Virus record (IMG/VR): IMGVR_UViG_3300021961_000612
Location: 1-24,426 of that record
Strand: one strand, 5' to 3'
From: a virus
DNA length: 24,426 nt
Shown here piece after piece: positions 6,540 to 14,410 of this stretch (positions are counted from its first letter, which is position 1; each line of letters opens with the position of its first letter). The position numbers were made by a program, and so were the translations under genes. The notes below the pieces were generated by a model. The model was not told the origin of the DNA. It searched no databases and saw only the letters and a list, made by a program, of their open reading frames with translations.

Positions 6540-8813
6540 TTAAGCAATTTCTTTCGTCAATGGAGTTTTGATAATACCATTTTTAATCATCAAATTATCC
6601 ACATATGAATCCGACTTTAGTGTCGGTGGCTTAGTACCAAAATCTCTGTAGTGGCGAGCCAGGTGTCTGTACACAGCTTTTCTATCTTCACCGCGTAAAG
6701 TTGTGCCGGTTCTTCCGCCGTTTAACACGGACATTTGAACTCTAAGTTCAGACATGGCTGCAGCTCCTGCGCGCCCATCTTTTGATACGAAATGATGAAT
6801 GAACGTGTAATGAGTCTTTCGGTCGCCTTCTGTATTTGGATATTGATAGGCAAAAATCTTGCTGTAGTAATCTTTGTCTGCTGGTGAACGAACAGAAAGA
6901 ATCGCTTGACGATTTAGATTTTCTGAATCCGAAACAGCCGATGAATGACTTGGAATTGGTCCGCCGCTTGCCTTGACTTCATTATCTTTTTTGTCAAGCT
7001 CTTTTACGGTTGCTGATTTTTCAGATATGAGTTCTTCTTTGATAATCCAAAGTTTGCAAATTGCTTCTGGTTCAATTTCACCATCAACAATTTCGCAACG
7101 CTTTCCACCCTGGAAGAAAGCGCAGTTCATACACATCAGACCTTTTTCCTTGAATGGGTTTGTTTCCGCAGATGCGTAATGCGCTCCATCAGGGCCAGCG
7201 GTCTGGTCCCACTTACCAAACTCTTCAGCCATTGTTTCAAATAGGTCGTACATGGTGAACTGACGAGGAGTTAAGCCACTCTCTTCTTGCTCTGCGATTC
7301 CCTCAATCATCTCATCTTGATGAGGCACTAAATCCTCTTGTTTGCTGCCTTGTGTCTCTGCTGCATAAAGAGCTGCCATATGACTGCGAGCCTCAGCGAG
7401 GGTTTGATGGCACCCACCAGGAACTGGTGTGCTTTCGCCCTCTTTAATAACTGCGTATCCGCTACACCCATTGGCGTTGCTTGAAATACGGTATGGCTTA
7501 CCTTCATCTGTTCGGCGGCGGCGGCGTGGTTGACGACCAACAACACCCGGACGTTCTGGTGTCCCAAACGAACCAGGATTGCCTTCGGGCATGTCGGTGT
7601 AAATATCTTTCTTGAGGCCGTCCTCTTCTTCGTCTTCATCTTCGTCACTCATATCCGGCTTGTCAATCAGTCTGAGAGTAGAAAATCTATGACCTACCAA
7701 AACGTCTGTTCGAGAAAACGACATTCCCTCATTACGATAAATACGAATTAGCGCGGCTGGATTTTCTGGCGTGCCAGTGATTTCGAAATCACTATCCGGA
7801 ACATTGATAACTCCGTTGCGCACAATGCGTTCGATTTTGCCGGTCGCTCTGCCTCCCGAAGAATTCCAAGAAACAAAATCCCCAACCTCTAACTCATCTG
7901 GTTCTGCCTTGCTTTCATCTCTGCTGTTCATCGCATCAACAAGCTTCTGGGACCAGCGTCGTCCTTCATCTCCACCCCATAGTTTCCAAGCTATAAGCCC
8001 AGCTCCTGGATAGCCATCAGCTCCAGGTCTACTATTTGCCGGTGTGCGAAGGTCTACTTCGTGGCGCGGGAAATAACGTGCGATATGACGTGCTTTTTCC
8101 GGGGAAACAGTTGCGTTATTAATTAAATAATTGGCTGTGTTCTTCCCTACTGATGTACCGCCGCGATTAAATTCTTTAGACCAGTCAAGTCCAATTTGTG
8201 CTTGCTTCTTGACACCTGATGGTATTTTGAAATTAATATCTGAGTAACGCCCAACCTTGCCCTCTGAAACTATTGTTTCTTCATTATTTTCAATTTCTTC
8301 AGCGTCATCTTTCACGCTAAGAGTTCTTGTGTTTGGTGCAGCACCAAAAAGAACAGGAGAGTACTCGTAAAGTTCTAGTGTTTTGATGTAGCGAATTCCG
8401 CTTTTTTCATCAACTCTTGATTTGCCCTCTGGAACAGAATACCCGATTGACCATTCTTGCTCTTCAGCAAAGAATTGAACGTCATTGAAAGCGTCCCTAC
8501 CGCGACTTGTATTTAGATTGAATTGCATTTTTACCAAAAGGGCACCTGCATTTTTTTGACGCAAATCTTCGGGGAGCCTTGGGTCATTTGGCATCAATTC
8601 TTCGACCTTAAGAGTCTTAGCAACAGGGATATTTGTATCGTGCGACCAAACGCCTTTTGGGTTTCTCTTCCGTAACGTATTTTTATATGCGCCCGGCTCA
8701 ATGATGTCATTAACTGAGTCAACAATATTGGTCACGGAAACGATTGCTTCAACAACCCCGTCAACACTGTCAACATTTCTAATTTCCGAAACTGATACGT
8801 TTTTATGTTCCAC
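6540..8813 (-). CDS. HK97-type prohead protease with long multi-domain C-terminal extension
   Basis: At 757 residues this is about four times the usual protease. It starts at GTG 8813 with GAGGT upstream. Residues 1-170 are the protease: VSVTNIVDSVNDIIEPGAY, GVWSHD (H58), EEQEWSIGYSVPEG (S122) and LELYEYSPVLFGAAPNT are classic family motifs. It matures the capsid by cutting the capsid delta domain and scaffold. Then follow: a region with AGLIAWKLWGGDEGRRWSQ (about 190-300), a Tudor-like barrel beginning LEVGDFVSWNSSGGRATGKI (about 300-370), an acidic DEDEDEEED linker, a segment CSGYAVIKEGE...GGCHQTLAEAR, a four-Cys patch (MCMNCAFFQGGKRC, later ICKLW) likely to bind a metal or cluster, and a terminal domain (NTEGDRKTHY, FIHHFV, VYRHLARHY) duplicated in the next gene. 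The tail domains occur in other actinophage proteases; their role is unknown. Confidence 0.88.
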   Translation of the reverse strand: MEHKNVSVSEIRNVDSVDGVVEAIVSVTNIVDSVNDIIEPGAYKNTLRKRNPKGVWSHDTNIPVAKTLKVEELMPNDPRLPEDLRQKNAGALLVKMQFNLNTSRGRDAFNDVQFFAEEQEWSIGYSVPEGKSRVDEKSGIRYIKTLELYEYSPVLFGAAPNTRTLSVKDDAEEIENNEETIVSEGKVGRYSDINFKIPSGVKKQAQIGLDWSKEFNRGGTSVGKNTANYLINNATVSPEKARHIARYFPRHEVDLRTPANSRPGADGYPGAGLIAWKLWGGDEGRRWSQKLVDAMNSRDESKAEPDELEVGDFVSWNSSGGRATGKIERIVRNGVINVPDSDFEITGTPENPAALIRIYRNEGMSFSRTDVLVGHRFSTLRLIDKPDMSDEDEDEEEDGLKKDIYTDMPEGNPGSFGTPERPGVVGRQPRRRRRTDEGKPYRISSNANGCSGYAVIKEGESTPVPGGCHQTLAEARSHMAALYAAETQGSKQEDLVPHQDEMIEGIAEQEESGLTPRQFTMYDLFETMAEEFGKWDQTAGPDGAHYASAETNPFKEKGLMCMNCAFFQGGKRCEIVDGEIEPEAICKLWIIKEELISEKSATVKELDKKDNEVKASGGPIPSHSSAVSDSENLNRQAILSVRSPADKDYYSKIFAYQYPNTEGDRKTHYTFIHHFVSKDGRAGAAAMSELRVQMSVLNGGRTGTTLRGEDRKAVYRHLARHYRDFGTKPPTLKSDSYVDNLMIKNGIIKTPLTKEIA

Positions 8814-8861
8814 GGCTACCTCGCGCTAGAAAATACCACAAATATAGGCAGATGTGTGAAC

Positions 8862-8878
8862 GTCTAGTTCGACTAGAC
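8862..8878. promoter_or_regulatory. Perfect short hairpin/dyad in the portal-protease gap
   Basis: GTCTAGT TCG ACTAGAC is a 7-bp perfect inverted repeat with a 3-base loop, in the 78-base gap between the portal stop (8892) and the protease GTG (8813). On the minus strand a T6 run precedes rather than follows it, so it is not a leftward terminator. It could be an mRNA processing or stability element or a protein-binding dyad. The half-site ACTAGAC also occurs in the subtilase/RNR divergent region at about 16429-16435. Confidence 0.5.
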
Positions 8879-8891
8879 AAAAAAGTATAGA

Positions 8892-11045
8892 TTAGATAAA
8901 CGAAAGAGTGCATCGGCAGTTAATTACCGATGTGCTGTCGTTTTCAAAATCTCCAGGGAAGCTAACGCTTTTACCGTTTACATCAAAAACTTCGTCAATA
9001 CCAACGGTTGAGTTAGCAACAACTTGATGCTCCTCCCTGCCGTGTTCCTCGTCTAAATGTACCCATGTTTTTTTGGTAAAGCCCAACTGCTTGGCTGCCC
9101 AAAGCAAACCAGCGTTAAAAGCCCCGCCGACTTCTGTCTTGACTATTAATTTCATTCTTTTAGTAAATGAAGCCGACATCCATTCATCGATTGAATTCAC
9201 AAACGATTGATGGGGCTTGCCTTTGTGGTCATCAATAATCTTTTGAATGTTTTTGGCTGTTGTTTGATTTACAACCAAAATATGATTTGCACGATTTTCA
9301 ATCAAATCCGTAATTTGTTTTTCGCCTAAATCGAGCTTGTCAATTGATTGCCCGGCAATTTCAATTGCGCCATCAAGGAATGTTGCAGAAATCCATGTTT
9401 TTGCATCCGCCTTCAATTGCGCATCCCAAATTTTGATATCCAAAACATCATCTACTGATACCGCTTCGCCCGATTCCCACTTCTCTTTCATTTTCTTAGA
9501 CGAGCTCTTTTCGTGAGTCACCCTTTGTTGGCGTTTAAAAAATGAACCAATCTGCAAAGTAACACTTGCTTCTAAACGCTCCAATTGTCTCGCTCGCCTA
9601 TTGATTCCAGAATCCTCAACCTTTACACTTTCGATTTCGTGTGAAAGCGGAGTTAGGGCTGGGGAATAAACGGCACGCGGGCTTGGGTCGTTGCTGTCTG
9701 TCGAAACTCGCCCTTGAGTCGGAGTGTTAACGCCATTTGGGGCGCTCGGTACAGTTGGGTCCTCTTGTCCATTTGGCCTCTGGCCCGGTCTTTGATTTGG
9801 GTTCAGCAATCCTGCACCGTCACCCGACATCATCACTGGTGAAAGATTTGTTGGGATTAGCAGCTCGTCAATACCAACGGCCTCACGACCTGTCAGGTTT
9901 CTATATTCATCAATACTGATAGCACCCTGCTTGAGTTCCTCTAAGTGGAACTTTGAGCGCTCTCTGTCGTCGCGACTAAGAATCGCCACAGAGGACAAGT
10001 CGAAGGCGAAGTATGTGCTTGGGTCTGTATCTAAAACATCAAACGCTCTTTCTAGGAGCGTCAGGTGCGGCCGCATAGTTTCTCGCCAAAAAACCTCAAG
10101 CTCAACATCAGCATTGGCAAATGTCCTGTTTGCAGCATTGCCCAAAACCGATTCTGGTACACCAAAAGCTAAAAGGATTTCTTCTTTATTATCTTTTCTA
10201 GCTTCCGAATATTGAGAATCCCTTTGATTTGTGGCTGTATCAATAAAATCAGCATCTTCGGCCGAAATAACAGTCATTCGTCCTGCACCGCCAATGTTTG
10301 AACCAGTTGAGCCCTTAAAGCGGCGAGCTATTTCTTCTGATTGCTCGTCCTCTAACTCGCCTTTGATAACAAGCAAACCACCTGGTCGCGCATCGTTAAT
10401 AATGAAGTTACGGTTAAAAACTCTTGCGTAGTAGTCGTACTCAATTGCTAAACCAGCCGATTCAAGTGGGGTCTGGCCTTTGTATGGGTCAATTGGATGT
10501 GGGACCCTAATCCAAATCATACTTTGTGGGTCAATAACTTTCTTTGGTTGATTTGGGTATTCAATTGAATAGCCCGAAACAAAAGTCTTCATGTCCGGAA
10601 TTGGAAAGACATATTGCGGCTGATGTAGATAAAGACCAGTTGTATCTCCAAGTCTGTTTCTCAAAATCTCTACATACGCGCCTTTGCGCGAAAGCAGTAT
10701 CTGAGAAGAAAGCATAAATCTAAAAGTAAAGGCATCTTGATTTTCATTTGCCTTACGATTCAGAACTTCAAGAATTGGATTGTCCCACTTGAATTCTCCA
10801 GTTCTCCAATCGCCAACACGCATTCCGACTGGCAGACTTGCAGAGTTTGACGCTATTGCGTAAACGGCTTTGTAAACCCAAACAACCCTGTCAAGAGCTT
10901 GACTAATGCCTCGCTCAACATCCCAGCCATCTTTGTATGGAGTATTGGGTCTGCTGTACCCAGAAGGCTGGTAGTAGTTTTTCTTTTCCGACACGTTGGA
11001 AAAGCCATTTTGGGTGTGGGTGGTAAAAGACCTAAGGAATGGCAT
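8892..11045 (-). CDS. Portal protein fused to a MuF-like minor capsid domain
   Basis: The protein has 717 residues, starting at ATG 11045. Residues about 45-400 are an HK97-type portal: VVWVYKAVYAIASNSASLP, a 'LLSRKGAYVEILRNRLG' strand pair, SMIWIRVPHPIDPYKGQTPL, ESAGLAIEYDYYARVFNRNF, NDARPGGLLVIKGELEDEQ, then EEILLAFGVPESVLG. Portals form the 12-mer ring at the packaging vertex. A Pro/Gly/Asn-rich linker (about 430-490) leads to a MuF-like end (about 560-717): RMKLIVKTEVGGAFNAGLLW, GFTKKTWVHLDEEHGREEHQ and the closing VINCRCTLSFI. MuF proteins are minor head proteins near the portal. Portal-MuF fusions are known in actinophages. It is the first large gene of the head operon after the terminator at 11327-11379. 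Confidence 0.9.
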   Translation of the reverse strand: MPFLRSFTTHTQNGFSNVSEKKNYYQPSGYSRPNTPYKDGWDVERGISQALDRVVWVYKAVYAIASNSASLPVGMRVGDWRTGEFKWDNPILEVLNRKANENQDAFTFRFMLSSQILLSRKGAYVEILRNRLGDTTGLYLHQPQYVFPIPDMKTFVSGYSIEYPNQPKKVIDPQSMIWIRVPHPIDPYKGQTPLESAGLAIEYDYYARVFNRNFIINDARPGGLLVIKGELEDEQSEEIARRFKGSTGSNIGGAGRMTVISAEDADFIDTATNQRDSQYSEARKDNKEEILLAFGVPESVLGNAANRTFANADVELEVFWRETMRPHLTLLERAFDVLDTDPSTYFAFDLSSVAILSRDDRERSKFHLEELKQGAISIDEYRNLTGREAVGIDELLIPTNLSPVMMSGDGAGLLNPNQRPGQRPNGQEDPTVPSAPNGVNTPTQGRVSTDSNDPSPRAVYSPALTPLSHEIESVKVEDSGINRRARQLERLEASVTLQIGSFFKRQQRVTHEKSSSKKMKEKWESGEAVSVDDVLDIKIWDAQLKADAKTWISATFLDGAIEIAGQSIDKLDLGEKQITDLIENRANHILVVNQTTAKNIQKIIDDHKGKPHQSFVNSIDEWMSASFTKRMKLIVKTEVGGAFNAGLLWAAKQLGFTKKTWVHLDEEHGREEHQVVANSTVGIDEVFDVNGKSVSFPGDFENDSTSVINCRCTLSFI

Positions 11046-11047
11046 GT

Positions 11048-11278
11048 TTAATTCCCGTTAGTAAAGCCGAGGAGCAAACCCGAACCTATTAAAGCGGCGC
11101 TAAGTACAAAAAATCCAACTTCCGGAGAAATTAAAAAAGCACCGACACACATTGAATAGCAGCCAGAAATAAAAGAAGCAAATGCAATCCGCTCTCTAAG
11201 GCTCAAAGATAAGGTTTTGCCCGCAAAAAAAATGCCTACTGCCGCCAAAAGTGTAATTATTCCATAAGCTAAAATCAT
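11048..11278 (-). CDS. Small membrane protein with three predicted transmembrane segments
   Basis: This 76-residue protein ends two bases before the portal ATG. Hydrophobic segments lie at about residues 3-20 (YGIITLLAAVGIFFAG), 32-49 (IAFASFISGCYSMCVGAF) and 55-72 (VGFFVLSAALIGSGLLLGF), separated by a short basic/acidic loop (SLRERI). It could be a holin-type or other membrane protein; the lysis block elsewhere already has a better holin candidate. It is the first gene after the SSB terminator, so it may begin the head transcript. No family recognised. Confidence 0.65.
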   Translation of the reverse strand: MILAYGIITLLAAVGIFFAGKTLSLSLRERIAFASFISGCYSMCVGAFLISPEVGFFVLSAALIGSGLLLGFTNGN

Positions 11279-11295
11279 TTAGAGCCCTTGACGTA

Positions 11296-11325
11296 ATCAG
11301 ACGACAAAAATTTCATAGTTGTAAA
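11296..11325 (-). promoter_or_regulatory. Candidate promoter for the head operon (weak)
   Basis: On the minus strand TTTACA (11325-11320, i.e. the right end) and TCTGAT (11301-11296) are 18 bases apart, 9 of 12 consensus positions. It sits just after the SSB terminator and just before the first head gene (ATG 11278), where a promoter is needed if the terminator is efficient. The match alone could be chance. Confidence 0.3.
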
Positions 11326-11326
11326 A

Positions 11327-11379
11327 CTATAGCAACAGGAAAGCCTTACCCTAAGATAAGGTCTTTCCCGTTGCTATAG
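11327..11379 (-). terminator. Rho-independent terminator after SSB
   Basis: A long hairpin: 10-bp outer stem CTATAGCAAC (11327-11336) with GTTGCTATAG (11370-11379), continuing inward after single mismatches with GGAAAG/CTTTCC and CCTTA/TAAGG. On the minus strand it is followed by TTTTAC. It starts about ten bases after the SSB stop and separates the DNA-metabolism operon from the head operon. Confidence 0.85.
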
Positions 11380-11389
11380 AAAAATTAGA

Positions 11390-11824
11390 TTAGAACGGTT
11401 CTTCTTCGAAAGCACCAACACTGGCAAGTGCCGTCTGGCGTGTTTGTCCAGACTTTCCAGCTGGTGTTGCACCTAGGACCTTAGTAATCCCAGATACTTG
11501 AGCTTTCCTGAGTGATGGACCGCAATCTTCAGCAATCAAAACAACTTTTGAATGCTTCTGACCATCTTTTTCCCAAGTCTGTTGCTCTAAGCGGCCAGTA
11601 ACAATGACCTTTGAGCCTTTCTTGAGGCTTGCTGCAATATTTTCTGCAAGCTCGCTCCATGCTGTTACATCAAAAAAGGATGTTTGTTCTTCCCAAGCAT
11701 CTTCTTTGTTCTTCCAGCTTCTGTTTACCGCAACACTCATATTGGTAAGAGTTGCTCCTGATTTCATTGTCTTCGTTTCTGGGTCTTTTGTTAAATTCCC
11801 AATTATCGTTACCTGTGAACTCAT
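11390..11824 (-). CDS. ssb: Single-stranded DNA-binding protein
   Basis: The protein has 144 residues with a canonical OB-fold start: QVTIIGNLTKDPETKTMKSG, NMSVAVNRSWKNKE, TSFFDVTAWSELAENIAASL, KKGSKVIVTGRLEQQTWEKD. The C-terminus ends EEEPF, an acidic tip comparable to the DDDIPF tail through which bacterial SSB recruits partner proteins. It coats single-stranded DNA during replication and recombination. ATG 11824 is preceded by GGAG at six bases. It is the last gene of the DNA-metabolism operon, directly before the terminator at 11327-11379. The region after the OB fold is shorter than in host SSBs, as usual in phages. Confidence 0.95.
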   Translation of the reverse strand: MSSQVTIIGNLTKDPETKTMKSGATLTNMSVAVNRSWKNKEDAWEEQTSFFDVTAWSELAENIAASLKKGSKVIVTGRLEQQTWEKDGQKHSKVVLIAEDCGPSLRKAQVSGITKVLGATPAGKSGQTRQTALASVGAFEEEPF

Positions 11825-11825
11825 T

Positions 11826-12383
11826 TTATTCTCCTGTATTCGTTGATGTTTCCTGTTTATTGTTTCTCATTTCAAGTAAGAACCAATCTTCAATCCACAT
11901 TATAGCAATAATTGCGTAACCGCAAATATCCAACCATGTGTCATCAATTGGCTCAAACAGCACTGGCCCACCATGTCGCTGGAGATTCTTTAAGCGCTCC
12001 AACTTATCATTTAGGCGAATTGTGATACCGGGGATACCAAAACGCTTAATATTCCCGTGACCATACATCTTTTGCTTACCGATTACCACTTCTCTTACAA
12101 TCTTGCTTGCTTTCTTTGGCGAAATATCTTTTTGATAGGCATAGCCACAAAGAGCAGCGATTGCAATATCAAAAAATTGTTCTTGTAAAATTTCATTATC
12201 TGCTTGGGAATCTGAAGAAAACACCGACTCAACAATGTCTTCAAACTCTTCAAAAATTACTTTTTGGCAGGCACTGCTATCCATCATTGATGCGAACTCG
12301 TGTGAGCCGGTCATGTCATTGATTGAACGCGTAACTATCTCAGCCGCTGTCTCCCAATCTTTTGGCTGGACCTTATTTTTCAT
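11826..12383 (-). CDS. MazG-like / nucleotide modification-associated domain 1 protein
   Basis: This 185-residue, mostly helical protein has an ATG at 12383 that overlaps the stop of the upstream nuclease gene (ATGA). Its C-terminal half carries KQKMYGHGNIKRFGIPGITI, then RLNDKLERLKNLQ and DDTWLDICGYAIIAIMW. This is the pattern of the domain formerly DUF1599 (nucleotide modification-associated domain 1), an all-alpha fold related to MazG/dUTPase-like NTP pyrophosphohydrolases; the Glu/Asp residues of RLNDK and EPIDDTWLD would bind magnesium. In phages such proteins are tied to nucleotide pool control or modified-base synthesis. No base-modifying partner is visible in this window, so pool control alongside the ribonucleotide reductase is the simpler view. 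The substrate is unknown. Confidence 0.8.
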   Translation of the reverse strand: MKNKVQPKDWETAAEIVTRSINDMTGSHEFASMMDSSACQKVIFEEFEDIVESVFSSDSQADNEILQEQFFDIAIAALCGYAYQKDISPKKASKIVREVVIGKQKMYGHGNIKRFGIPGITIRLNDKLERLKNLQRHGGPVLFEPIDDTWLDICGYAIIAIMWIEDWFLLEMRNNKQETSTNTGE

Positions 12384-13153
12384 AATGCACCTTTGTATGT
12401 CATGGGAGCAAGCATAGCTGTTTTAGAGTGCCTGGCCTCCCATTCAAAAACTCGACGAAGAGAAAGAAACATTTCAAAAATATCATCGTCAATTCTTAGT
12501 GGTTGGAAGGACCAATTATCTGGCCTAATCCAAAGAGCGGCGGCGCCATCAATATGTGGAATAGCAATTTCCTTATCGCCATCAAACATTACATCAGCCC
12601 TTGCGTATGCCGCTAGCTGTAAAGCAACTTTGGGGCTGATACCTGAGCGGGTGGTTTTGAAATCCAAAATCATTGTTTTCTTATTGATTCGCGCGATTGC
12701 ATCAAATGAACCAGCATACAAATGAGTTAATGAAAAGACTGACTTTTCGACATGCAACCATTCGGGTTCAAAGCGATTACAGAAAATGTCAAATCTTTCA
12801 ATAAAAGGAGCGAGGTCTGCATCGAAAGGACGAGTCGGGTCAATGATTCTGTTTTCAAAAGCTTCGTGGACTCGTGTGCCGATATCTGCCGCTTTATCCA
12901 ACTCTCTTGATGCAGCATTTTTTAGCCATTCAATTGCTTTGTTGGAATTGCCTGATGCCGCTAATTCATTAATGTAATCCAGATTGGCCATAGCGGCTTG
13001 TGCTGTCATCTTGCTATTCCATGCCCTCAAGAATGGCGATGGGAGCATGTCTAAAACTGAAGTCACCGATGGCGCTGTTACGTTTTTTAAATTTGGGTGC
13101 TCATAATAACGATGGTTGTTGACTTGATAAGTCTTAATCTTCGGATTGGTCAT
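12380..13153 (-). CDS. RecB/Cas4-like PD-(D/E)XK exonuclease
   Basis: The protein has 257 residues. It has the ordered motifs of the RecB-family nuclease domain seen in phage exonucleases: an N-terminal SVTSVLDMLPSPFLRAWNSK segment, DIGTRVHEAFE (catalytic-domain entry, His and Glu), SFDAIARINKKTMILDFKTT (the D...DxK core), and LQLAAYARAD (the 'Q..aY' motif). It would resect or process DNA ends in phage replication, recombination or host DNA degradation. It lacks a visible four-Cys iron-sulfur site typical of true Cas4. It is followed with a 4-base overlap by the MazG-like gene and then SSB, a usual phage DNA-metabolism grouping. Confidence 0.88.
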   Translation of the reverse strand: MTNPKIKTYQVNNHRYYEHPNLKNVTAPSVTSVLDMLPSPFLRAWNSKMTAQAAMANLDYINELAASGNSNKAIEWLKNAASRELDKAADIGTRVHEAFENRIIDPTRPFDADLAPFIERFDIFCNRFEPEWLHVEKSVFSLTHLYAGSFDAIARINKKTMILDFKTTRSGISPKVALQLAAYARADVMFDGDKEIAIPHIDGAAALWIRPDNWSFQPLRIDDDIFEMFLSLRRVFEWEARHSKTAMLAPMTYKGAL

Positions 13154-13177
13154 TTTGTTCTTTCTTTGTTTTTGTAA

Positions 13178-13402
13178 TTAAGCCTGTTGATTTAGTTTGT
13201 TGTATTCCGACCAGTCGGTTTGCAATTTATAAGAACATTCAACAACCTCTGGTGGAGCATCTCTTTCGTACAACTCTAAGCCAAAACCAAGAACAATAAA
13301 CCTTGGCGTTGGATATTTCATCGTTAAAGTTTTTTTATTGTAACTACCGCCAACTAATTTTATTTCAGCTTTGTCTATGGTTGTTGGCTTGCGCTGGGCC
13401 AT
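13178..13402 (-). CDS. Small protein of unknown function
   Basis: This 74-residue protein starts MAQRKPTTIDKAEIKLVGGS at ATG 13402, one base after the stop of the ribbon-helix-helix gene. It has a basic N-terminus, a beta-like middle (TPRFIVLGFGLELYERD) and an end rich in aromatic and charged residues (CSYKLQTDWSEYNKLNQQA). No family recognised. Its tight spacing in the DNA-metabolism operon supports it being real. Confidence 0.6.
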   Translation of the reverse strand: MAQRKPTTIDKAEIKLVGGSYNKKTLTMKYPTPRFIVLGFGLELYERDAPPEVVECSYKLQTDWSEYNKLNQQA

Positions 13403-13403
13403 T

Positions 13404-13568
13404 CTATTTAACGTTAATTACTTGACTTCTTATGAATTCGCCAACGCTCACGCGATTCTTTTTTGCTATTTGTTTAATTTGAGCGACTTGTTTTTTTGTA
13501 AAGCGTACAGTTATTCTTTCGTCCCCGTTTGCTTTACCTGTCTTATCCACTTTCCTGGGCTGAGCCAT
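13404..13568 (-). CDS. Ribbon-helix-helix (Arc/MetJ-type) DNA-binding protein
   Basis: This 54-residue frame has its ATG at 13568 overlapping the TAA of the upstream gene (TAATGG); it ends TAG at 13406-13404, one base before the next ATG. The sequence has the ribbon-helix-helix layout: strand ERITVRFT, helix A KKQVAQIKQIAKKN, turn RVS, helix B VGEFIRSQVI. The strand residues of a dimer would enter the DNA major groove. The N-terminus (MAQPRKVDKTGKANGD) is basic and probably flexible. It lies in the middle of the DNA-metabolism operon and could autoregulate it. No toxin-like partner is obvious next to it. Confidence 0.8.
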   Translation of the reverse strand: MAQPRKVDKTGKANGDERITVRFTKKQVAQIKQIAKKNRVSVGEFIRSQVINVK

Positions 13569-13897
13569 TATTTTGATTCCTTTAATTTATTTAATACATT
13601 TTCAATGCTTTCAACCGATTCGTTGTAATCATCAACAAAAGTTTTATCTAAGACAATAGATTCTGTTTCTGGGTCAACTGAAAGCATTTCTGAAAGCATT
13701 TTTAATTTATTAAGCGGGTTGGTGATTTCCGTAAGAAAAGAATTTATGACCTTTTCGTAGTGGTCCAACTGTTCGCGTTGCGGGTTTGCTGACTCTTGAG
13801 CGAACATAACCGGTACATCATTCCCACCAAGAGCTCCTGCGTAAATGACGAACGATTCGTCTGGGTTGCCAATGCTAAATCCTGAAATTTTTGACAT
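13568..13897 (-). CDS. Conserved-looking helical protein of unknown function
   Basis: The protein has 109 residues. ATG 13897 has AAAGGAG six bases upstream, one of the best ribosome sites in the operon. The first 35 residues look globular (FSIGNPDESFVIYAGALGG). From about residue 40 to the end it is helical with heptad-like leucines (DHYEKVINSFLTEITNPLNK, then SVESIENVLNKLKESK), so a coiled coil is possible. No family recognised. It overlaps the ribbon-helix-helix gene by one base and may be co-translated with it. Confidence 0.65.
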   Translation of the reverse strand: MSKISGFSIGNPDESFVIYAGALGGNDVPVMFAQESANPQREQLDHYEKVINSFLTEITNPLNKLKMLSEMLSVDPETESIVLDKTFVDDYNESVESIENVLNKLKESK

Positions 13898-13945
13898 GTA
13901 ATCTCCTTTGCTTTATCTTATCAGACCTATATGAGTTGCGTTGAT

Positions 13946-14407
13946 TTATGAATCATAATCTTTGTTGTAAATCATGTCCATGACCTCACTGGGCTCAAGC
14001 AAAAATCCTTTAGCGGGGTTATCGCTATTCTCGGCGAAAACAACTTTTGCGCTTTCAGTAAATCTATCTTTGTTTTTTCTTAAATAAGATTTAAGTCTTT
14101 TGACTGACACTATTACGAATGATTCGTTTAGCGAATAGACGTATAGCCACCAGTCAGCTGTGGTTACATTAATCCCGCTATTTTTCCACTTTACAGAACC
14201 ATCTAAATTCCTTGCTCTTTGAGGATTTTGCTGGGTTTCAACAACCATTCTTCCGTTCCTGTATCTATCGGTCTTGACCTCGGCGGAACCCTGAATTACC
14301 TGTTCGTAAAATGACTTTATAAATTGCTCGCCATCTTCTCCGTATTTCAAATCGTTTTTGAAATTAAACGAATTCGATGGGATGTCAAATCTATTCTCGT
14401 AAACCAA
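13946..14407 (-). CDS. Predicted PD-(D/E)XK-like endonuclease
   Basis: The protein has 153 residues with a TTG start at 14407. GAGGT five to six bases upstream overlaps the subtilase stop, implying coupling to that gene. The layout NDLKYGEDGEQFIKSFYEQV (helix with Glu), AEVKTDRYRNGRMVVETQQN (strand-turn-strand with E-x-K and a later Glu), WKNSGINVTTADWWLYVYS, SFVIVSVKRLKSYL resembles small phage PD-(D/E)XK nucleases related to resolvase or repair enzymes, with 'VKTD...vE' as the presumed metal site. Proteins of this look are common in tailed phages but are usually annotated hypothetical. Nuclease activity is inference. Confidence 0.6.
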   Translation of the reverse strand: MVYENRFDIPSNSFNFKNDLKYGEDGEQFIKSFYEQVIQGSAEVKTDRYRNGRMVVETQQNPQRARNLDGSVKWKNSGINVTTADWWLYVYSLNESFVIVSVKRLKSYLRKNKDRFTESAKVVFAENSDNPAKGFLLEPSEVMDMIYNKDYDS

Positions 14408-14410
14408 TAG

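Noticed and set aside
11288-11298. TTGACGTAATC at 11288 (plus) repeated on the minus strand near 16429-16419, as a possible shared -35 or operator
   Set aside because: Neither copy has a -10 element at proper spacing, and the plus-strand copy would drive transcription antisense to SSB. An 11-base match in this length can be chance.
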